Source: Planctomycetaceae bacterium
Lineage (GTDB): Bacteria; Planctomycetota; Planctomycetia; Planctomycetales; Planctomycetaceae
Direction: 5' to 3'
Length of the DNA: 64,000 nt
Assembly (NCBI GenBank): GCA_028284145.1
Contig: JANQSH010000168.1
Coordinates: 20,429 to 84,428, forward strand
Part shown: piece by piece, positions 27,659-35,821 of the stretch
Numbering within the stretch: position 1 is the first letter of the stretch
Layout of the letters: the number at the start of each line of letters is the position of its first letter
The notes under the pieces: generated by a model
Databases searched by the model: none
What the model was told of the DNA's origin: nothing
The model's input: only the letters and a program-made list of their open reading frames with translations
Translations under genes and position numbers: made by a program

Positions 27659-28075
27659 TCACTCTTTGACGAGCTTGACAACGACGTCGTTTTTCCCTTC
27701 TTTGACTTCGATTTTGATGTCGCTCGATGCCTCGTTCCAATACTTGTCAGGCACGCTTGTGTCCATAGTGACTGCTTGCGGTTGCCCGTCATCCTTTTCG
27801 CCGGAGCCGGTTGATTTCGGCGCGAGATATACGGTGTACTCTCCGACGGGCAGTTCTTTCCCGATCCGAAAAGTCCCATCCGTCTGAATGGGAGCTTTCC
27901 CATGATCACCAGAGGTGAGGTTCATGAAAAAAACCTCGGCGTTGGAATAGGGAGTGTCATCCAGCAAAACCCTGCCCTGCACCTCACCGGTTGGCCGGCT
28001 GGTTTCACTGCAGCCAGCCGACAAAGCCACGATGAACATCATCGGAGCCAGAATGCAGAACGGAAATCGCACCAT
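27659..28075 (-). CDS. Small lipoprotein with carboxypeptidase-regulatory-like domain
   Basis: A 138-residue protein with a lipoprotein signal ending LSAGC (Cys about residue 22). The rest reads EVQGRVLLDDTPYSNAEVFF, then GTFRIGKELPVGEYTVYLAP, the pattern of the transthyretin-like carboxypeptidase-regulatory domain. Such small lipoproteins are frequently found beside DUF1559 genes in Planctomycetes, as here (DUF1559 gene 219 bases upstream on the same strand). The two may be functionally linked in the cell envelope; the role is unknown. Confidence 0.8.
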   Translation of the reverse strand: MVRFPFCILAPMMFIVALSAGCSETSRPTGEVQGRVLLDDTPYSNAEVFFMNLTSGDHGKAPIQTDGTFRIGKELPVGEYTVYLAPKSTGSGEKDDGQPQAVTMDTSVPDKYWNEASSDIKIEVKEGKNDVVVKLVKE

Positions 28076-28189
28076 TGAATCAGATTCCCCCTTTCAGGCG
28101 GTCCCACCTCGGAAACAGAGCGGGACCGGAAAGCCGTTTATTGTGCAGACTCAGTCGAATCTCTTCACACAGACAGGTTTCAACTTGGT

Positions 28190-28290
28190 GAACCGTCAAG
28201 ACCGAAAAGAAGGGTTGGTGAAGCTGCGGGGAGCGACAACGGAGCGGGTTATGTCAATCCGCCCCCCCCAAACAAAGCCTTGACAAGGCA
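28190..28290 (+). repeat. Family B intergenic repeat, copy 2
   Basis: Complete copy: GAACCGTCAAGACCGAAAAG at the left, GAGCGGGTTATGTCAATCCG in the core, a C8 tract, and CAAAGCCTTGACAAGGCA at the right. It lies between the DUF1559 gene and the small lipoprotein gene, transcribed on the other strand. Confidence 0.88.
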
Positions 28291-28294
28291 CTGG

Positions 28295-29242
28295 TCAGAA
28301 ACTGCTGATGGTATCACCATCGTAGCGGCAGGAGAGGCGTTTCAGGTTCTCCAGGCTGATGGCATCGGGAAGGAAACGGACGGAGCCATCGGCCAACAGT
28401 GCATTGATGCCTCCGGTGTGCATCGAATTGAGAATGGTGTTGCTGCGATACATCGCCTCTGAGGCCCCGAACTGAACCGTGTCGGAATTCAGGACAAACC
28501 GAACACAACTGGTCCCAGTCTGCCAGAGATCGCCGCAGCTTGTCGCCGTTATCGGGTTTGCGTGTCGTGTCCCAAACCAGCCACCGTAATAGTTGGATGT
28601 TCTATTCTGTCCCGCCACCAGGCCTGACTGTTCGGCAACGATCATCGTGTTGGATGTCCCGTCGGTCACATCCCGAATTCGGAAGCCTTCATTCGGTGCC
28701 AATGTGCCGTTGTTGCAAGACCAGCCATGTCCACAATCTCTGGTTCCTGCGGTGGAATCGGGGCCAGGCACATTTTGGGCAGCCCCCGAAATACCAACGT
28801 AATGGATGTTTTGGACCATCGTGTTATTCGAACCTATAAAGTCCTTCAAAACACTGGAGGGGCAACCGTAGGCTTCGAGGCGAAAATTCCTCAGAACATC
28901 GTTCCCGGTCATGCTGTTTCCTCTGAAGTTCGCGCTCGTAGTGAAGTCCAACTGGTTATAAAGTGTGGCCTGCTCCATCTGTGGCAGAATGAGTCCTCTC
29001 CAGTTTAAACCACTTGCTACCGAGGAATTGGACCAGAGGTTGAATGAGCCGATCGGAAAACCCTTGTGAATGTCATGGTAGTTGTGAATGGCAATGCCAA
29101 TTTGTTTCATATTGTTTTTGCATTGCGTGCGGCGGGCGGCTTCGCGTGCCTGTTGGATGGCGGGGAGAAGCAGTGCGATCAGGATCGCGATGATGGCAAT
29201 CACGACCAGCAGTTCGATGAGCGTAAAACCTCGACGTTTCAT
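28295..29242 (-). CDS. DUF1559 protein with type IV pilin-like N terminus
   Basis: A 315-residue protein starting at ATG 29242 with GAGGAG upstream. The N terminus MKRRGFTLIELLVVIAIIA is a class III prepilin signal (cleavage after Gly-5) followed by a hydrophobic helix and AREAARRTQCKNNMKQIG. The C terminus has the DUF1559 ending (MHTGGINALLADGSVRFLPD). These proteins resemble type II secretion pseudopilins and are expanded in Planctomycetes; they are thought to be exported and surface-associated. The gene is followed by family B and then a small lipoprotein gene. Confidence 0.94.
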   Translation of the reverse strand: MKRRGFTLIELLVVIAIIAILIALLLPAIQQAREAARRTQCKNNMKQIGIAIHNYHDIHKGFPIGSFNLWSNSSVASGLNWRGLILPQMEQATLYNQLDFTTSANFRGNSMTGNDVLRNFRLEAYGCPSSVLKDFIGSNNTMVQNIHYVGISGAAQNVPGPDSTAGTRDCGHGWSCNNGTLAPNEGFRIRDVTDGTSNTMIVAEQSGLVAGQNRTSNYYGGWFGTRHANPITATSCGDLWQTGTSCVRFVLNSDTVQFGASEAMYRSNTILNSMHTGGINALLADGSVRFLPDAISLENLKRLSCRYDGDTISSF

Positions 29243-29910
29243 GGGAAGATCTCCTCGATAGAGAAAACAGGACCAGAATGGATGATGAATCGGCGGAAAG
29301 GACGTGCCCGAACGACAGTCGCCAGTTCAAACAATTTCAGAACAATACAATTTCGTAACAACACAGCTTCAGAATAATACAGTGGAAAACCAGTGTGATT
29401 TCAGATTGAATGCGAAAGATGGAAATCAGGGACTTTGTGGAGGGACCCCTCCTTTTCTCCTGAAGTAAAGGCTATTGTATATACATATCATCCAGGAGGA
29501 CACATGGAATTTGGGAGATTTTTTGAAAAAAGTCAGGCACGGCCGGGCCATCCTGAGGGAAAGAATCGGTTTTTGCAGGGCAGGCAGGCATGCGAATGGG
29601 ATAGTCTCTCGCAAAGCCGGCGGGCAGGCATTGTTCTCAGTGTGTTTGTGTGCCATGCTTCGCACCGCGAAAGCGGGGCAAGCATGCTCGTCTCAGGCAG
29701 GGCAGGCATGCCTCCAGCCGCCGTGCGTAGACGGCCAACGGGGTGGCTCAATTGTTGATGTCATCGAAACGGAAGCATCTTACGTTTTTTCGTGGCCGCC
29801 AACCCTTACCATCTGGTCTGCAAATGGTGAATCACACAAACCTGGAGACGTTATGATAAACGGCTCTAAATCCAGCAGTTGAACAATCTTTACTGACAAC
29901 GGAAAAAACT
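29243..29910. other. Intergenic region with GGGCAGGCATGC-rich repeat block
   Basis: About 670 bases. 29243-29430 should hold the promoter of the DUF1559 gene. 29500-29760 is a block of degenerate repeats described separately. 29760-29910 is AT-richer and probably holds the moaC promoter; no boxes can be assigned with confidence. Confidence 0.5.
29540..29735. repeat. Degenerate GGCAGGCATGC repeat block
   Basis: The core GGGCAGGCAGGCATGC at 29578-29592 recurs as CGGGCAGGCATTG (29621-29633), GGGGCAAGCATGCTC (about 29675-29690) and GCAGGGCAGGCATGCC (29697-29712). The motif GGCATGCC is self-complementary. The block looks like clustered short palindromic units rather than a gene. Confidence 0.6.
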
Positions 29911-30387
29911 GTGGGCGAACTGACACATTTTGACGATACCGGGGCAAGTCACATGGTCGACGTCGGCGGCAAGCCGATCACTGCGCGTAGAGCGGTTGCC
30001 TCTGGACGCATCACCATGCAGCCGGGGACGCTCAAGAAAATTCTCGATCGCGAATTCGCCAAGGGTGATGTGATTGAGATTGCCCGATTAGCGGGGATCA
30101 TGGCGACCAAGCAGACGGCAGATCTGATCCCGCTCTGTCATCCGCTGGGCATTGATGGTGTGTTGGTTGACATTGAGCCAGCAGGCAACGCTGCATTGGC
30201 GATTACCGCAACGGTAACCGTGCAAGGTCGAACAGGCGTCGAGATGGAAGCGTTAACGGCGGTCTCAGTTGCGGCTTTGACAGTTTACGACATGTGCAAG
30301 TCGATCGACCGGGGAATGACGATCGGACCGATTGAGTTGCAGGAAAAATCAGGCGGCAAAAGCGGGCATTGGCAACGGGAGGAGTAA
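29911..30387 (+). CDS. moaC: Cyclic pyranopterin monophosphate synthase
   Basis: A 158-residue enzyme converting the MoaA product, 3',8-cyclo-7,8-dihydro-GTP, to cPMP in molybdenum cofactor synthesis. It starts at GTG 29911. Family hallmarks are [59 protein letters not shown] and MCKSID. Length and residue order match MoaC throughout. No other moa gene is in the window, so the pathway is dispersed in this genome. Confidence 0.95.
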   Translation: MGELTHFDDTGASHMVDVGGKPITARRAVASGRITMQPGTLKKILDREFAKGDVIEIARLAGIMATKQTADLIPLCHPLGIDGVLVDIEPAGNAALAITATVTVQGRTGVEMEALTAVSVAALTVYDMCKSIDRGMTIGPIELQEKSGGKSGHWQREE

Positions 30388-30436
30388 AGTTACGTTACCA
30401 CATTTGATCCATCCGCAACTTTTCTTCGAAGCGGTA

Positions 30437-30457
30437 CCGCGACACGTAATGTCGCGG
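30437..30457. terminator. Perfect 8-bp hairpin downstream of moaC
   Basis: CCGCGACA (30437-30444), loop CGTAA, TGTCGCGG (30450-30457). There is no U tract on either strand, so intrinsic termination is uncertain. It is 50 bases after moaC and closely resembles the terminator stem at 59976-59996. Confidence 0.5.
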
Positions 30458-30518
30458 CTGGGAATGGACATCCTGTCGCAGGGGCAATCCGGTCCACCCG
30501 TTGCAAACGGCACACAAT

Positions 30519-31040
30519 TCAGTCGCCATCTTCGTCGAGTGGAATCACATCATCGTCTTCATCGCGATGGCGATTGCGGCATGTTTCGATTGACGACTCA
30601 ACGGCGAAATCACTCTGCCCATCGTCCTCAATTGGAATTGGGACATCCTGACTTAAATCGAGAGGCATCCCGGGAGAGGAAGACGGACGACTCGAGGGCA
30701 TTGTTTCGCTGCTGTCCTGGTGGGACAACGACTGATTCTGATTGGGACGACGATCCTGGTTGCGAACGACATACTCCACATCGCCGATCGTCAACTCGTC
30801 GCCGAGTTTGATCTCTTTCGTATGTCGCACGCGATCGCCGTTAACGCGAATTCCATTCATGCTGCCGAGATCACGAACCATGAACTGGTCGTCTACCTGA
30901 GCGATGCAGCAATGCTTTCGCGAAACCTTCCGACTGCGGGTCAGTACAACATCACAGTCCGGGTGCCGACCGACAAATATCACCGCCTTATCCAGAGGGA
31001 TCGAGCGTCCTTTTCTGGCGGGAACGAGGAAATAAGGCAT
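30519..31040 (-). CDS. FHA-domain protein
   Basis: I start at ATG 31040 (MPYFLVPARKGRSIPLDK), with GGAGAG upstream; 173 residues. FHA domain at residues about 1-90: VIFVGRHPDCDVVL, RKVSRKHC, VRDLGSMNGIRVNG, which includes the phosphothreonine-contact Arg, Ser, His and Asn. The C-terminal 80 residues are Ser/Pro-rich then strongly acidic (DEDDDVIPLDEDGD) and probably disordered. It likely docks phosphorylated partners of the Ser/Thr kinases in this genome. The nearest kinase is at 33547-34485 on the same strand. Confidence 0.88.
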   Translation of the reverse strand: MPYFLVPARKGRSIPLDKAVIFVGRHPDCDVVLTRSRKVSRKHCCIAQVDDQFMVRDLGSMNGIRVNGDRVRHTKEIKLGDELTIGDVEYVVRNQDRRPNQNQSLSHQDSSETMPSSRPSSSPGMPLDLSQDVPIPIEDDGQSDFAVESSIETCRNRHRDEDDDVIPLDEDGD

Positions 31041-31133
31041 GCAACACTCTCCAGCATTTTGAGGAGAACCATTGGCGAATCTATGGGGGCGAATCTGTGG
31101 GCGACGAGCCATTCGCGACTCGAAGATCCTGGA

Positions 31134-31322
31134 ACGTATTATGCTCTTCCGTGGCGCGAAAATCGTCTTTTGGAGCGCATCCGAGATAACCGTAGCGTCA
31201 TCCGAACGGGTATTTCAGTTCCAAATGGTCCGCCAGCCGCTACGATAAAACTAGACGTAGTCCAGCCTGCAAACGCAGATTCCCACGAGCGAGAACCGTT
31301 ACACGAAAAGGTAAACTGCTCC
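31134..31322 (+). repeat. Family A intergenic repeat, copy 6, interrupted by family C
   Basis: Left part GAACGTATTATGCTCTTCCG to TCGTCTTTTG, right part CCTGCAAACGCAG to GAAAAGGTAAACTGCTCC. Other copies run straight from TCGTTTGG into CCTGCAAA. The extra 93 bases here match the repeat at the right end of the window. Confidence 0.85.
31173..31265 (+). mobile_element. Family C structured element, copy 1, inserted in family A
   Basis: Starts GAGCGCATCCGAGATAACCG and ends ACTAGACGTAGTCCAG. The reverse complement at 63891-63983 differs at about three positions over 93 bases. Internal pairing: GTAGCG with CGCTAC enclosing ATCCG/CGGGT, and CTAGAC/GTCCAG at the 3' end. It encodes no protein. Nesting inside A indicates that it moved in recently, which suggests a MITE-like element (inference). 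Confidence 0.75.
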
Positions 31323-31497
31323 ATGACTTTCATCATAGTCGAAAAAGCCGTTCAAGTGTATCAATTGACTGGCTTCCTGAGATGGTCACCGCCCCAACGT
31401 CTCACCCGGTCCGTTTACCCGGATTGCAACGAATGTGAAACGGTCTGACGGCACCCGACCATACACATTATGCTCATTCAGTTCAGCCGCAGATTCG

Positions 31498-33483
31498 CTA
31501 CTCCGTCGCCAACGCTTCTTCATCGACGGCGAGCGTCCGGTCGGACGCAGATTCCATCATCTCATCCAGAAAGCGTGACGGAATTGCATCGCGGCGTTTG
31601 CCCCATTTCATCCGGCCGGCTGCCCGGGTCAATGTGAGATAATCCATCGCCCGTGTCACGCCGACATACGCCAGTCGGCGTTCCTCTTCGATCGCCTTCC
31701 CCTCAGCATCCAGCGAACGGTGATGCGGCAACAATCCTTCTTCCATGCCAACAAGATAGACCATCGGAAACTCCAACCCCTTCGCGCTGTGCATCGTCAT
31801 CAACCTGACGGCCTGGTCCTTCATTTGTTCGTCGGTGTCATTTTCCTCATCCCGGCCGGTCAATGCCGTTTCTTCGAGAAATCCGTTGAGAGTCGGGTCA
31901 GTCGTGCGTTCGGCATATTGGGCGATAGAATCGACAAACTGCTCAAGAATCGTCATGCGCACCTGCTGTTGGTCCGGCTCTTTGTACTGTTTGGCGATTT
32001 CCGATTCGTAACCGATTTCCTGAATCAGTGATTTGACCGTTTCGCCCATCCGTTGTGGACTCTCCTCGAGTTCCCGGCGATATCGGTCCAGCGTGGAATG
32101 AAACTGATTCAGGGCCGTCACAGCACGGGCATTCACTTCGCCATCTTGAGCCGCGGCCGGAACCGCATCCCAAAAACTTTGCCCGCTGCGCACAGCCCGG
32201 GCGAGAATTTTTTCGATGGTCATTCCACCGATACCCCGCGCGGGGGTATTGATGATCCGCAGCAGTGATATTTCGTCGGTCGGTTTGACAATCGTTTTAA
32301 GATAGGCGAGCAGATCGCGCGTTTCCTTCCGATCAAAAAAGGAACTGCCGCCGATCAGCACGTAGGGAATTCGTTTTCGTCGGAATTCTGTCTCGAACAG
32401 ACGTGGTTGTTCATTCGTACGAAACAGGACCGCGATGTTCTGCAGCGGGACGTTGTGCCTGTCGCGGAGCATCTCGATTTCGCCAACGACCCCCTCGGCT
32501 TCCTTTACTTCATCGGGAAACTCAATGATGCGAATGTCGTTGGGTGATTGTTTGTTGGCGTACAGGGTTTTGTCGTGACGAGAACTGTTGAAACGAACGA
32601 GCCGATTGGCGGCTTCGAGGATTTTGTCTGTGCAGCGATAATTCTCTTCGAGTCGCACGACTTTCGCACCGGGAAAGTAATTCTGGAAATTGAGGATGTG
32701 TTCCACTTCGGCTCCGCGCCAGCCGTAAATGGACTGGTCGTCGTCCCCCACAACACAGATGTTGTTATGCTCTCTAACCAATGCCTGCACGAGTTCAAAC
32801 TGAACACCATTGGTATCCTGGTATTCGTCGATCTGAACGGAATGAAAACGCTGTTGATAGTAGTCCAGCACATCGTCCCGCTCGGCGAAAAGTTGAGTGG
32901 TGAGCAGCAGCAGGTCGTCAAAATCGACCGCTCCCTGTTGCTTCAAATGAGCCTGGTATTTGCGGTACGCGACCGCTGCGAGGAAATCAAGATCATCTTC
33001 CACCGCTTCGGTGGCAAATTGCGGCAGCACACCCGCCATCTTCCACCGGCTGATCCGCGAAAGCAATTCCCCGGGACGCATTTGCTTTTCCTGCACGCGA
33101 ATGTCCCGCAACACCGAACGCGCGGTCGATTCCTGATCGCCCCGATCGTAAATGGCGAAGTCCTTTGGGTAGCCGAGAAGGTCTGCCGTCTGTCGCAGGA
33201 TTTTCACGCAAAGCGAATGGAATGTGGAGATGACCGGTTTGCTCGGCAATCTTCGACCAAGCAGAGACCGGGTTCGTTCCGCCATTTCGCGGGCGGCTTT
33301 ATTGGTAAAGGTAACTGAGAGAATACGGTCCGGCGGTACGCCATTCCGAATCAATTCCGCCATTCGCACGGTGATGACGCGCGTCTTCCCCGTGCCAGCG
33401 CCGGCGAGAACCAGCAGCGGGCCTTGCAAAGTGGTGACCGCCTCCTTTTGCGATGCGTTGAGTCCCTGTAGTCGATCCATCAT
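31498..33483 (-). CDS. pcrA: UvrD/PcrA-type superfamily 1 DNA helicase
   Basis: I start at ATG 33483 (MMDRLQGLNASQKEAV); GTG 33492 is the alternative. 661 residues. Motifs in order: Walker A LAGAGTGKTRVI, Ia TFTNKAAREM, II/Walker B QIDEYQDTNGVQFEL, III CVVGDDDQSIYGWRGAE, IV VRLEENYRCT, V TMHSAKGLEFPMVYLVG and VI EERRLAYVGVTRA. It is a 3'-5' helicase for repair and removal of RecA filaments. UvrD, PcrA and Rep cannot be separated by motifs alone; the single-copy Gram-positive-style PcrA name is provisional. A Ser/Thr kinase gene ends 63 bases upstream on the same strand. Confidence 0.93.
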   Translation of the reverse strand: MMDRLQGLNASQKEAVTTLQGPLLVLAGAGTGKTRVITVRMAELIRNGVPPDRILSVTFTNKAAREMAERTRSLLGRRLPSKPVISTFHSLCVKILRQTADLLGYPKDFAIYDRGDQESTARSVLRDIRVQEKQMRPGELLSRISRWKMAGVLPQFATEAVEDDLDFLAAVAYRKYQAHLKQQGAVDFDDLLLLTTQLFAERDDVLDYYQQRFHSVQIDEYQDTNGVQFELVQALVREHNNICVVGDDDQSIYGWRGAEVEHILNFQNYFPGAKVVRLEENYRCTDKILEAANRLVRFNSSRHDKTLYANKQSPNDIRIIEFPDEVKEAEGVVGEIEMLRDRHNVPLQNIAVLFRTNEQPRLFETEFRRKRIPYVLIGGSSFFDRKETRDLLAYLKTIVKPTDEISLLRIINTPARGIGGMTIEKILARAVRSGQSFWDAVPAAAQDGEVNARAVTALNQFHSTLDRYRRELEESPQRMGETVKSLIQEIGYESEIAKQYKEPDQQQVRMTILEQFVDSIAQYAERTTDPTLNGFLEETALTGRDEENDTDEQMKDQAVRLMTMHSAKGLEFPMVYLVGMEEGLLPHHRSLDAEGKAIEEERRLAYVGVTRAMDYLTLTRAAGRMKWGKRRDAIPSRFLDEMMESASDRTLAVDEEALATE

Positions 33484-33546
33484 GATTGCCACGCTCGCCT
33501 GAGTGAGCAGCGATTCTCCATCTGTGTTACCGGGATTGGTTGACAG

Positions 33547-34485
33547 TCAGCTCAGTGGAACATCGTCGTCGGTTGGTCGCGCGGTGTCGGGGTTGGTTCC
33601 CGAGCCCTTTACGCCGACAGTGGTACGCGCCTGACGGAAAGACTTCAGCATTTCAGTCATCGACTTCCAGCGATTGTCAGGATCAACCCGCAGGCCTTTC
33701 ATGATCGTCTTCGCGACTGTTGATTCGATTTCTGGAACCAGATCGAGAATGTCGATGGGCGGTTTATTGATCCGCTGTACGGCGTGGTCCATTTTCACGT
33801 TTTCTGAATCCCATGGTCGTTTATTGGCGAACATCTCGAAGCAGGTGACCGCGTAGGAGAAAATATCGATTCGCTGGTCGGTCCGTTGACGCTTGACCAG
33901 TTCCGGAGCCATGTAGCTGGTGGTGCCGGTCCGATTACCAGGGCTCTGAAATGCTGGTGTGTTGGGAACGACCAAACCGAAGTCGATCAATTTGATGTTG
34001 TTATCGGAATCGAGCAACACATTCCGGGGGCAGATATCGCGGTGAATGTAGCCTTGTTTGTGCAGATATTCGATCGCTTCACCCAATTCCAGAATGAATT
34101 TCATGCGATGCTGTAGCATCGCGTCATTCTGGGCATCGACCACAAAACTGAGCGATGCACCTTCGACGAATTCCATGACCAGGAATTGCTCCTTCTCTCT
34201 GGTCAGGCCATGTTCCAGCGTGCGGACGATGTTGGGATGATCCAGTTCGACCGCGAGTTCTCCTTCGGAAGGTTTGCTCAGCCCCTTGAACCGCTCTTCC
34301 AGTTGCCGCGTTTTCGCTTTGTCCAGAACTTTCAGTGCGACAATCTCATGCGATTCGGTATCGCGCGCACGCCAGACCTTGGACATACTGCCCTGGCCAA
34401 CACGGTTTATCAGGTCGAATCGTTTGGTGATATCGATCGGCCGGATCTCCTGTTTCCGACCGAAGAGTCCCTTCAGAAATTTCAT
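33547..34485 (-). CDS. Soluble Ser/Thr protein kinase
   Basis: A 312-residue kinase without membrane segments. Glycine loop GQGSMSKVWRA, VALKVLDK with the ATP-binding Lys, catalytic loop HRDICPRNVLL, IDFGLVVP, and GTTSYMAPELV. The catalytic Asp and Asn are present; the usual Lys of HRDLKPEN is Cys. The domain fills residues about 20-290, and the C-terminal 20 residues are acidic and unstructured. It probably phosphorylates cytoplasmic targets. The FHA protein 2.5 kb downstream is a candidate reader (inference). Confidence 0.92.
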   Translation of the reverse strand: MKFLKGLFGRKQEIRPIDITKRFDLINRVGQGSMSKVWRARDTESHEIVALKVLDKAKTRQLEERFKGLSKPSEGELAVELDHPNIVRTLEHGLTREKEQFLVMEFVEGASLSFVVDAQNDAMLQHRMKFILELGEAIEYLHKQGYIHRDICPRNVLLDSDNNIKLIDFGLVVPNTPAFQSPGNRTGTTSYMAPELVKRQRTDQRIDIFSYAVTCFEMFANKRPWDSENVKMDHAVQRINKPPIDILDLVPEIESTVAKTIMKGLRVDPDNRWKSMTEMLKSFRQARTTVGVKGSGTNPDTARPTDDDVPLS

Positions 34486-34839
34486 GGATATCCGCTGGCA
34501 AACTGTATAAATGAATGAGAGCCGATTGGAACGACCGCAAAATAGCGATCTTGTCTTGATTAGAGCGTATTACGCTCTTCTGTGCCGCGATGGGCGTCGC
34601 CTGGCCTGCAAACACAAGCCCCCCCATGAGCCAGAGTGTCACGCCAGAAAGTAAACTGCTCTAAGCCCGCATCAAAAAGCAACTCTGCATGGGAATGCGA
34701 TTCCACATTTCCATTTTAGTCATGCGGCAGAGAAATGTTGACCGTGCATAGCCGAAATGGAAGAGGATTTCGGAAGAACGATTGATAACGATTGATGATG
34801 CCACATTGATCTGTTCAAGGTGGAGCGGTAGTGTGGTTA
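34486..34839. other. Intergenic region with family A copy 7
   Basis: About 350 bases. 34563-34662 is family A. 34663-34839 lies downstream of accD on the minus strand and carries no clear terminator or gene. Confidence 0.55.
34563..34662 (+). repeat. Family A intergenic repeat, copy 7 (close to consensus)
   Basis: GAGCGTATTACGCTCTTCTG, GCCGCGATGGGCGTCGCCTG, GCCTGCAAACACAAGCCC, CATGAGCCAGAGTGTCACG and CCAGAAAGTAAACTGCTC. TAGAGC at the left and GCTCTA at the right are perfect inverted termini. Inner TTCTG pairs with CAGAA, and the central GCCTG can pair with CAGGC in other copies. Confidence 0.9.
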
Positions 34840-35706
34840 TCAGAAGGACTGACCACAGTAGTCGATCATTTTCGCGATTTCGCTGCGGAGATGATGGCGA
34901 GAAACAATGCGGTCGATGAAACCATGTTTTAGTAGAAATTCGCTCGTCTGAAATCCTTCGGGGAGTTCGATTTTTACGGTGGCCTGAACCACGCGCGGGC
35001 CGGCGAAACCGACGAGCGCTTCTGGTTCAGCGACGATGATATCACCGAGCGAAGCGAAACTGGCGGCGACGCCTCCCATAGTGGGGTTGGTCAGCACTGA
35101 GATGAACAGACCTCCAACATCCTGATAGCGGGCCAACGCTGCGGAGACCTTGCCCATTTGCATCAGCGAGAGGATGCCCTCATGCATGCGGGCTCCACCA
35201 CCGGAACCGCTGAGAATGACCAGCGGGAGTTTCAGTCGAGTCGCTTCTTCGATGGCGCGTGTCAGTTTCTCGCCGACAACCGAGCCCATGCTGCCCATAA
35301 TAAACGCGGCGTCGGTCAAACCGAAAACGAGCGGTCGACCACGCATGTATCCCCGACCGACAATACAGGCTTCCGACAGGCCTGTCCGGTTCTGTTCCAC
35401 GACGAGTCGGTCTTTGTACGGTTTTTTATCGGCAAACTCGAGCGGATCACAAGGCAGAATGTTGGTGAACCACTCCTCGAAACTGTCTTCGTCAAGCAGT
35501 TGCCGAATGCGGTCTTTTGCGGAGACGTAGAAGTGATGACCGCAGCCTTCTTCCGGGCAGACGCCGAGGTTCTGGTCGACCTGCTTGCGATAAACGGTGG
35601 CGCGACAACCGTCACATTGAATCCACAAGCCTTCCGGCACACCCCGTTTGTTGGGTTTGAGCGGTTCTGTGGTCGCTTCAAATTCATTTTCGGAAACGGA
35701 ACTCAT
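34840..35706 (-). CDS. accD: Acetyl-CoA carboxylase carboxyltransferase, beta subunit
   Basis: A 288-residue subunit that with AccA transfers carboxyl from biotin to acetyl-CoA in fatty-acid synthesis. The N-terminal zinc ribbon has CDGC and, 18 residues on, [10 protein letters not shown]. The carboxyltransferase core has [58 protein letters not shown] and LKHGFID. Length fits AccD. It is the last gene of a minus-strand run gapA, rpe, histidine-phosphatase-like, accD. accA is not in the window. Confidence 0.95.
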   Translation of the reverse strand: MSSVSENEFEATTEPLKPNKRGVPEGLWIQCDGCRATVYRKQVDQNLGVCPEEGCGHHFYVSAKDRIRQLLDEDSFEEWFTNILPCDPLEFADKKPYKDRLVVEQNRTGLSEACIVGRGYMRGRPLVFGLTDAAFIMGSMGSVVGEKLTRAIEEATRLKLPLVILSGSGGGARMHEGILSLMQMGKVSAALARYQDVGGLFISVLTNPTMGGVAASFASLGDIIVAEPEALVGFAGPRVVQATVKIELPEGFQTSEFLLKHGFIDRIVSRHHLRSEIAKMIDYCGQSF

Positions 35707-35821
35707 CGATATTCTTCTCCCAGCTTTTTACCAACATAGCAGAAAAGTGGGGGAAAATGCACAGTGAGAACCCTCGCTTTTTTTCATACCGGGAGGCAGT
35801 TTTGTTGTCTGGTTGCAACCA

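Larger units (their letters stand above)
31041..31497. other. Intergenic region with nested repeats A and C
   Basis: About 455 bases. 31134-31322 is a family A copy interrupted by a family C element (31173-31265). 31323-31497 carries no recognisable feature. Confidence 0.65.

Noticed and set aside
29504..29758. Plus-strand frame with a strong AGGAGG upstream
   Set aside because: The frame is made of GGGCAGGCATGC repeat units and its product is low-complexity. I list the region as a repeat block and mention the frame in a finding, but do not annotate a gene.
31173..31265. tRNA or tRNA-like gene suggested by several stems in family C
   Set aside because: The stems do not form a cloverleaf: no TPsiC-like arm with GGTTC and no anticodon arm of standard length are found.
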